From Bacteroidota bacterium (lineage in GTDB: Bacteria; Bacteroidota; Bacteroidia; Chitinophagales; Saprospiraceae), in the NCBI GenBank assembly GCA_003045895.1, contig PZPC01000002.1, positions 1 through 64,000 on the forward strand: a DNA stretch of 64,000 bases. Reading direction: 5' to 3'. The notes beneath the pieces are model-generated. The model did not search any database, was not told where the DNA came from, and saw nothing but the letters and a program-made list of their open reading frames with translations. This document shows, one piece after another, positions 59,135-64,000 of this stretch. A program made the position numbers and the translations under genes. Every line of letters starts with the position of its first letter. Position 1 is the first letter of the stretch.

Positions 59135-61210
59135 ATGCGACACCTTATACTCTTTCTTTTCTGCTGCTTTTCTATTAGCTTCTTATGGGCTCAAGGCATA
59201 GTAGCGCCTATTTTACCTTTCGATTACACCACCAATTTCAAAGATGTGTCCGTTGACCCCAGTGGCAATGGCTGGGCCGTGGGCACCTGTGGCGTTTTGG
59301 CGCGTACCCAAAACAATGGCCAGGATTGGGAACTTTTGGATGCTCCTGAAGGCAAAGACTACACCGCGGTGGCTTGTATGCCCGGCACCAATTGCCAGAC
59401 CGTTTTCCTGGGTACCCATGGGTTGGTCTTACGCAGCACCAACGGCGGACAAAGCTGGACAAGAAATGAACTCGACAATGATGCGGTGCGGGAATTTCAT
59501 TTTTTGGCCAATAATGTGGTCCTTTTTTCCTACTCCAGCGCTGGCCTCTACCGAAGTACCAATGGCGGCGACAGCTGGACCAATATGCCCCTGGATGACA
59601 CCTACAATGGTACGGCTCATTTTCCTACGTCTACTACCGGTTACCTTTTTCAGCGTAGTGGGCCCCTGCTGAAAACAACTGACGCTGGTGCTAGCTGGGA
59701 CTCCATTTACCAGTTTGAAAACAACGCGAATTATGGCGATTGGCTAAGTGAAAACATTGGGTTTTTATACGACTCCAACCGGCAAATTTTCAAAACAACC
59801 AACGGTGGCAGCCAGTGGGAACTCGTCACCGATACGGGGGTGCCAGGTAATGTACGAATGCTGGCCGCCTTGTCGGAAACCGAGCTGGTAGCATACGTTT
59901 TTCCCAGCAATATTTTCCGTTCCTCGGATGGTGGCGTCACCTGGGCCAATACTTCGGCTATTGACATCTGGCAGACGGGGCTTACGATCAATAGCATTCA
60001 CCGGCAAGGAAACAACTTTTGGTTAGCCAGTTCGGCTCATGAAATTTTGTATTCTACCGATGGTTTGCTCACCACCACCAGTCAATTTCCTGATGCACGC
60101 GTAAGTTATGAAGCGGCCGCTTTTGCCAACAGCGAAGTAGGCTATGTACTGCAAGAACGGTACGGTTTGATAAAAACCACCGACGGTGGGGACACCTGGA
60201 CACCCATTGTTACCGACTTTTTTACCGTTAGCCGCAATCTTCTGGTCTTGGATGCGGAAACCGTCATTGTTCCTTACAATTCCTCGGGGGCTCAAATTAC
60301 CCGCGATGGTGGCCAAACCTGGTCGCAGCTCTTACCTCCTGCTATCCACGACACCGTATACGTCTATGATATTACACAACTACCTGGTGGCCGTATCTAT
60401 CTCTTAGGATCGCAGCATGGCATTTACTCCGACGACAATGGCCAAAACTGGCAGGTGGTTTACCATGGGCTAAATATAAATCCACGAAGCTTCTTGTTTA
60501 TCAATGACCAAACAGGGTTCGCGGGCTCTGATGGTGGAAAAATGATGGCGACTACCAATGGTGGGCAATCTTGGTCTTTGGTGTTGAATGGCGAATTGAC
60601 CAACCAGCCCATTTCTAATTTAATGGCGGTGGATGAAAATACCGTCATCTCTTCTTCCATCGGAAATCGTTGTTCGTCTGATGGTGGGCAAACGTGGAGT
60701 GTGGGCGCCTGTAACGGGGTTACGATGGTAGGAAAAGTAGTGACCGCACCCGATGGTACGCGCTATGGTTCTGACTTTACTACGGCCAACCAAAAAATTA
60801 GCCGATCGACGGACGGGGGATTGAGCTGGCAAGAAGTTGCCCAGTTTTGCAATTATGCCGTACCGGCCACCATCACCCCCGATGGCCGTTATCTTTATCT
60901 GGTTTACCGAGGTGGTTTCCTTGGCCGCATCGACTTAGATGCGATCAGCGCCGTAAAAACACCGCGCCAGGCTATAACAGGCGTGAAAGCCTATCCGAAC
61001 CCAACGACTGGACTGCTCCAGATTGATTTACCAAGCCTAGAGACGAAGGCCAGCATTTCTTTTTTCGATTTAACCGGAAAATTAATCCAACAAAGACAAA
61101 CGGAAGCATCGCCTGCTACGCTGGATTTTTCCGCCTTGCCTGCGGGCGTCTATGTACTTCGTGTACAGGGAGCTGGCTGGCTGCAAACGGGTCGCGTACT
61201 AAAGCAGTAG
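59135..61210 (+). CDS. Secreted YCF48/BNR beta-propeller protein with T9SS sorting domain
   Basis: 691 residues. The signal peptide ends at FLWAQ. Recurring SxDGGxTW and STNGGxSW units (for example RSTNGGQSW, RSTNGGDSW, KTTDGGDTW, TTNGGQSW) form a propeller of the YCF48/sortilin-like type. The last ~75 residues (AYPNPTTGLLQIDLPS, GKLIQQRQT, AGVYVLRV ... VLKQ) are a type A T9SS domain. Likely a cell-surface or released protein; ligand unknown. Confidence 0.9.
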   Translation: MRHLILFLFCCFSISFLWAQGIVAPILPFDYTTNFKDVSVDPSGNGWAVGTCGVLARTQNNGQDWELLDAPEGKDYTAVACMPGTNCQTVFLGTHGLVLRSTNGGQSWTRNELDNDAVREFHFLANNVVLFSYSSAGLYRSTNGGDSWTNMPLDDTYNGTAHFPTSTTGYLFQRSGPLLKTTDAGASWDSIYQFENNANYGDWLSENIGFLYDSNRQIFKTTNGGSQWELVTDTGVPGNVRMLAALSETELVAYVFPSNIFRSSDGGVTWANTSAIDIWQTGLTINSIHRQGNNFWLASSAHEILYSTDGLLTTTSQFPDARVSYEAAAFANSEVGYVLQERYGLIKTTDGGDTWTPIVTDFFTVSRNLLVLDAETVIVPYNSSGAQITRDGGQTWSQLLPPAIHDTVYVYDITQLPGGRIYLLGSQHGIYSDDNGQNWQVVYHGLNINPRSFLFINDQTGFAGSDGGKMMATTNGGQSWSLVLNGELTNQPISNLMAVDENTVISSSIGNRCSSDGGQTWSVGACNGVTMVGKVVTAPDGTRYGSDFTTANQKISRSTDGGLSWQEVAQFCNYAVPATITPDGRYLYLVYRGGFLGRIDLDAISAVKTPRQAITGVKAYPNPTTGLLQIDLPSLETKASISFFDLTGKLIQQRQTEASPATLDFSALPAGVYVLRVQGAGWLQTGRVLKQ

Positions 61211-61253
61211 GTGATTAATTCAGCCTGGCTAAAGCCAAGCTGAATTAATCACC
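61210..61253. terminator. Hairpin between convergent genes
   Basis: A 15 bp perfect outer stem (61210-61224 and 61239-61253) plus an inner TGGCT/AGCCA stem begins at the last base of the upstream stop codon. It lies between the T9SS protein gene and the convergent gnd gene; the T tract is poor, so termination on either strand is plausible but not certain. Confidence 0.65.
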
Positions 61254-61281
61254 AATTGTCAGATAGGTATACCTGGTCGTT

Positions 61282-62688
61282 CTATTCCTGCCCCCAGGAA
61301 GTGTGGAAAACACCCGTTGCGTCCAGGCGTTCATAGGTATGTGCGCCGAAGAAATCGCGTTGTGCCTGTACCAAATTGAGGGGTAGGGTGGCCGTCCGCA
61401 AAGCTTCGAAGTAGTGCAAGGTACTGGCCAGGGCCAACAGCGGGATGCCGTTCTCCACGCCTTTTACCACCACGGCTTTTACCGAGGGCAGCAACGTCTT
61501 TAGCCGGCCGCGAAAGACGGCCGACCCGAGCAGATTTTCCAGATCGGGTGCCGCCACGTAGGCCTGGCGAATATCCTCTAATAGTTCGGCCCGAATAATG
61601 CATCCGCCCCGCCAGATTTTGGCCGTATCGGCCAGGCGCAAGTCCAGGTCCATTTCCTTGCCGGCCACGGCGAGCAGGTGCAGTCCCTGGGCGTAAGTCA
61701 GGATAAAGGCAAAAAGCAGGGCTTGTTCCACCTGCGCGACGAATGCGGCCGTCGTCACCGTTTTTTCTACGGCGTTGTCACCGTAGTCCTTCGCCGCTTC
61801 CTGACGGAATGACCACAGTGCCGATAGGCCCCGCATGGTCACGGCGGCATCGATCGTGGGTACGGGCACGCCCAGGTCCATAGCCGATTGGGACGTCCAT
61901 TTGCCGGTACCTTTTTGCTTGGCTTTATCCAGGATGACATCGATGAGGTCGCCGGATTTTTGATCGTCGGGTTGGGCAAAAATTTCGGCCGTTATTTCAA
62001 TGAGAAAAGACTGGAGCGGCCCTTTGTTCCATTCAGAAAATACCTGGTGAATAGCTTGGTTGCTTAAGCCTCCTACCTGTTTCAGTAGGTCATAAGCTTC
62101 GGCAATGAGTTGCATGAGGCCGTATTCGATGCCGTTGTGCACCATTTTAACGTAGTGTCCGGCGGGGCCCTTGCCCATGTAGGCTACACAAGGATCGTCA
62201 TCGACTTTGGCGGCTACCGCTTCCAGAATCGGCTGGATGCGCTCCCAGGCAGCGTGGTCGCCTCCGGGCATAATACTTGGCCCACGGCGGGCGCCTTCTT
62301 CGCCACCAGATACACCTACCCCCAGGAACTGGATATTTTTCGTCTGCAGATAAGCCGCCCGACGCGCGGTATCCTCGTAAAAAGAGTTTCCTCCGTCAAT
62401 GAGGAGGTCGCCCGGCGAAAGATGGGGAAGCAAGCCATCGATAACGCTATCCACAACCTTGCCCGCAGGCACCAGCAGCATGATCGTGCGGGGTTGCCGG
62501 AGCGCCGCCAGGAACTCGGCCTGGTCGGTTGTACCCAATACTTTTCGGTGTTCAGCAGATTGATTAAGCGAGGCTGCTTTGTCCGCATCGAGGTCTAAAC
62601 CCGCAGCAGCAAAACCGTGGTCGGCCACATTGAGCAAAAAATTACGGCCCATTACCCCCAGGCCAATCATTCCGAAATCGTATTGCAT
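61282..62688 (-). CDS. gnd: 6-phosphogluconate dehydrogenase, decarboxylating
   Basis: 468 residues. Oxidises 6-phosphogluconate to ribulose 5-phosphate with NADP+, the third step of the oxidative pentose phosphate pathway. GLGVMGRN at residues 9-16 binds the cofactor. DGGNSFYEDT, GVGVSGGEEGARRGPSIMPGG, GPAGHYVKMVHNGIEY and the final FFGAHTYERLD...FHTSWG are family signatures. The first ORF start is a GTG, with ATG 62688 (MQYDFGMIGLG) giving the usual N-terminus. Divergent from zwf across 114 bp. Confidence 0.97.
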   Translation of the reverse strand: MQYDFGMIGLGVMGRNFLLNVADHGFAAAGLDLDADKAASLNQSAEHRKVLGTTDQAEFLAALRQPRTIMLLVPAGKVVDSVIDGLLPHLSPGDLLIDGGNSFYEDTARRAAYLQTKNIQFLGVGVSGGEEGARRGPSIMPGGDHAAWERIQPILEAVAAKVDDDPCVAYMGKGPAGHYVKMVHNGIEYGLMQLIAEAYDLLKQVGGLSNQAIHQVFSEWNKGPLQSFLIEITAEIFAQPDDQKSGDLIDVILDKAKQKGTGKWTSQSAMDLGVPVPTIDAAVTMRGLSALWSFRQEAAKDYGDNAVEKTVTTAAFVAQVEQALLFAFILTYAQGLHLLAVAGKEMDLDLRLADTAKIWRGGCIIRAELLEDIRQAYVAAPDLENLLGSAVFRGRLKTLLPSVKAVVVKGVENGIPLLALASTLHYFEALRTATLPLNLVQAQRDFFGAHTYERLDATGVFHTSWGQE

Positions 62689-62802
62689 GGATATCACTTT
62701 TTTAAATTCAAAAACTATTTAATGAACTAATAACGGGAAAACCTTACCAACCTAAAAGTAGTTTACTTTCTTTGTAAATACATCACCGCCATTCTAAAAA
62801 TC

Positions 62803-64000
62803 ATGGATTCGCACATCTTCGTTATCTTCGGCGCCTCTGGCGACCTCGCTACCCGCAAATTGATTCCCGCTTTTTTCAAGCTTTACCAGGGCGGCTATTT
62901 ACCCGAAAAATTTGCGCTCCTCGGTGTTAGTCGCACCGATTTATCAGATGATGATTTTCGTACCCAGGTGGTGACCAATAGCCAATTCCTACCCCAGGAT
63001 GCCGACCCCGACGCCTTGCGCAATTTTGCCAAACTTTTATACTACCAGCCCATTGATACTGCCGTTGAAGCCGATTACGCCAAGGTAAAAACCCGCCTGC
63101 AGGAACTGGACGACCGGCACGGAACCCCCGGCAACTATATTTTTTACCTCTCTACGCCACCCAAACTCTACGAAACTGTTCCGGCTTATTTGAGCGCGCA
63201 GGGGCTCAACGAGTCGAAAGGCCGTTTTCGGCGGTTGGTCATTGAAAAACCCTTTGGTTACGACGGAGAGTCGGCCCGGCAGCTCAATATGCACCTGTTG
63301 CGGTTTTTTCTCGAAGACCAGATCTACCGCATCGATCACTACCTGGGTAAAGAAACGGTGCAAAACCTGCTGGTCACGCGCTTTGCCAACGGCATTTATG
63401 AACCCCTCTGGAATCGCAACTACATTCACCACGTTCAAATTACCTCCGCCGAAAACATTGGGGTACAAAACCGGGGTGGTTACTACAACGAATCTGGCGC
63501 CCTCAGGGATATGATCCAGAATCACTTGTTGCAGATCGTGGCGCACATTGCTATGGAGCCACCCGTCTCATCCGATTCCAAGGCGATTCGGAATGAGAAA
63601 CTGAAGCTTTTTCAATCGCTGCGGCCCATCCTGCCCGAAGAGATGGACAAGTACGTTATCCGGGGCCAGTATACCAGTTCCAATATAAAAGAAGAGCGTG
63701 CGCAGGGTTACCGCGAAGAAAAAGGAGTGCCAACCGATTCGCGTACGGAAACCTACGTGGCGATGAAATTCTTTATCGACAACTGGCGCTGGTCCGACGT
63801 GCCTTTCTACCTGCGCACCGGCAAGCGGATGCCCACCAAGGTAACGGAAGTGGTCATCACCTTCAAGCCCTCGCCACAGCGCTTGTTCCGCAGCGAGGAG
63901 ACCTTCAACAACCCCTACAACCAGCTGATTATCCGCATCCAGCCCCACGAAGGACTCGCCCTGCGGTTTGGCATGAAAGTGCCCGGCCAGGGTTTTAAAG
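62803..64000 (+). CDS. zwf: Glucose-6-phosphate dehydrogenase (3' end beyond window)
   Basis: About 399 residues are visible of a protein usually near 500. The NADP-binding GASGDLA is at 10-16, RLVIEKPFG follows in the middle, and the catalytic motif R176-I-D-H-Y-L-G-K-E is intact. Also present are GYYNESGALRDM and YLRTGKRM. The stop codon is off the right edge. It forms the oxidative pentose phosphate pair with the divergent gnd gene; 6-phosphogluconolactonase is not in view. Confidence 0.97.
   Translation, partial: MDSHIFVIFGASGDLATRKLIPAFFKLYQGGYLPEKFALLGVSRTDLSDDDFRTQVVTNSQFLPQDADPDALRNFAKLLYYQPIDTAVEADYAKVKTRLQELDDRHGTPGNYIFYLSTPPKLYETVPAYLSAQGLNESKGRFRRLVIEKPFGYDGESARQLNMHLLRFFLEDQIYRIDHYLGKETVQNLLVTRFANGIYEPLWNRNYIHHVQITSAENIGVQNRGGYYNESGALRDMIQNHLLQIVAHIAMEPPVSSDSKAIRNEKLKLFQSLRPILPEEMDKYVIRGQYTSSNIKEERAQGYREEKGVPTDSRTETYVAMKFFIDNWRWSDVPFYLRTGKRMPTKVTEVVITFKPSPQRLFRSEETFNNPYNQLIIRIQPHEGLALRFGMKVPGQGFK

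Overview
The window looks like a chromosomal segment of a Bacteroidota bacterium, probably class Saprospiria (Lewinella or Haliscomenobacter relatives). The assignment is inference from family content: several type IX secretion (T9SS) C-terminal sorting domains, a SusC/SusD pair, Bacteroidota-type -7 boxes (TAnnTTTG), few Shine-Dalgarno sequences, and a GC-rich background broken by AT-richer patches. No rRNA, tRNA, CRISPR array, transposase or integrase was recognised.

Layout. 0-7 kb: end of a secreted surface protein, adk-obgE, a Tat-exported sugar isomerase, a TfoX-like protein, a barrel-like protein, an S41 protease and truA. 7-12 kb: Fic protein, a secreted N-formylglutamate-amidohydrolase-like protein, a diheme cytochrome c, a DUF547 lipoprotein and an alpha/beta hydrolase. 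12.1-16.9 kb: an AT-rich accessory segment (FG-GAP lipoprotein, four-helix membrane protein, large cysteine-containing protein without a clear start, divergent XRE regulator). It is bounded by two copies of the convergent 3' ends of the hydrolase and a metallophosphoesterase. 17-29.5 kb: metallophosphoesterase, DUF1697, mnmG, PBP1A, patatin phospholipase, alanine dehydrogenase and gyrB. 29.7-36.4 kb: two paralogous secreted metalloproteases around a dienelactone-hydrolase-like lipoprotein. 36.7-39.3 kb: a decayed RelE-type toxin-antitoxin locus split by about 2 kb carrying a membrane protein, again with a direct duplication at the edges. 39.4-53 kb: hydroxypyruvate-isomerase-like protein, lgt, DUF2064, SusC/SusD, a 1 kb repeat-rich non-coding stretch with a nested inverted repeat, a sodium:solute symporter, a TPR-VWA protein and a TMTC-like membrane protein. 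53-64 kb: DUF885 peptidase, SDR, rhomboid protease, small lipoprotein, TPR lipoprotein, AlkB-type hydroxylase, BNR/YCF48-like T9SS protein, and divergent gnd and zwf (zwf runs off the right edge).

How the genes fit together. Most are housekeeping (nucleotide metabolism, tRNA modification, cell wall, DNA gyrase, lipoprotein maturation, oxidative pentose phosphate pathway) mixed with an exported-protein repertoire (T9SS proteases, SusCD uptake, lipoproteins). The two most unusual places are the accessory inserts at 12.1-16.9 kb and 37.0-39.1 kb. Each sits between direct duplications of neighbouring coding sequence and neither carries a visible recombinase. The nested inverted-repeat element at 47.3-47.8 kb is the third.
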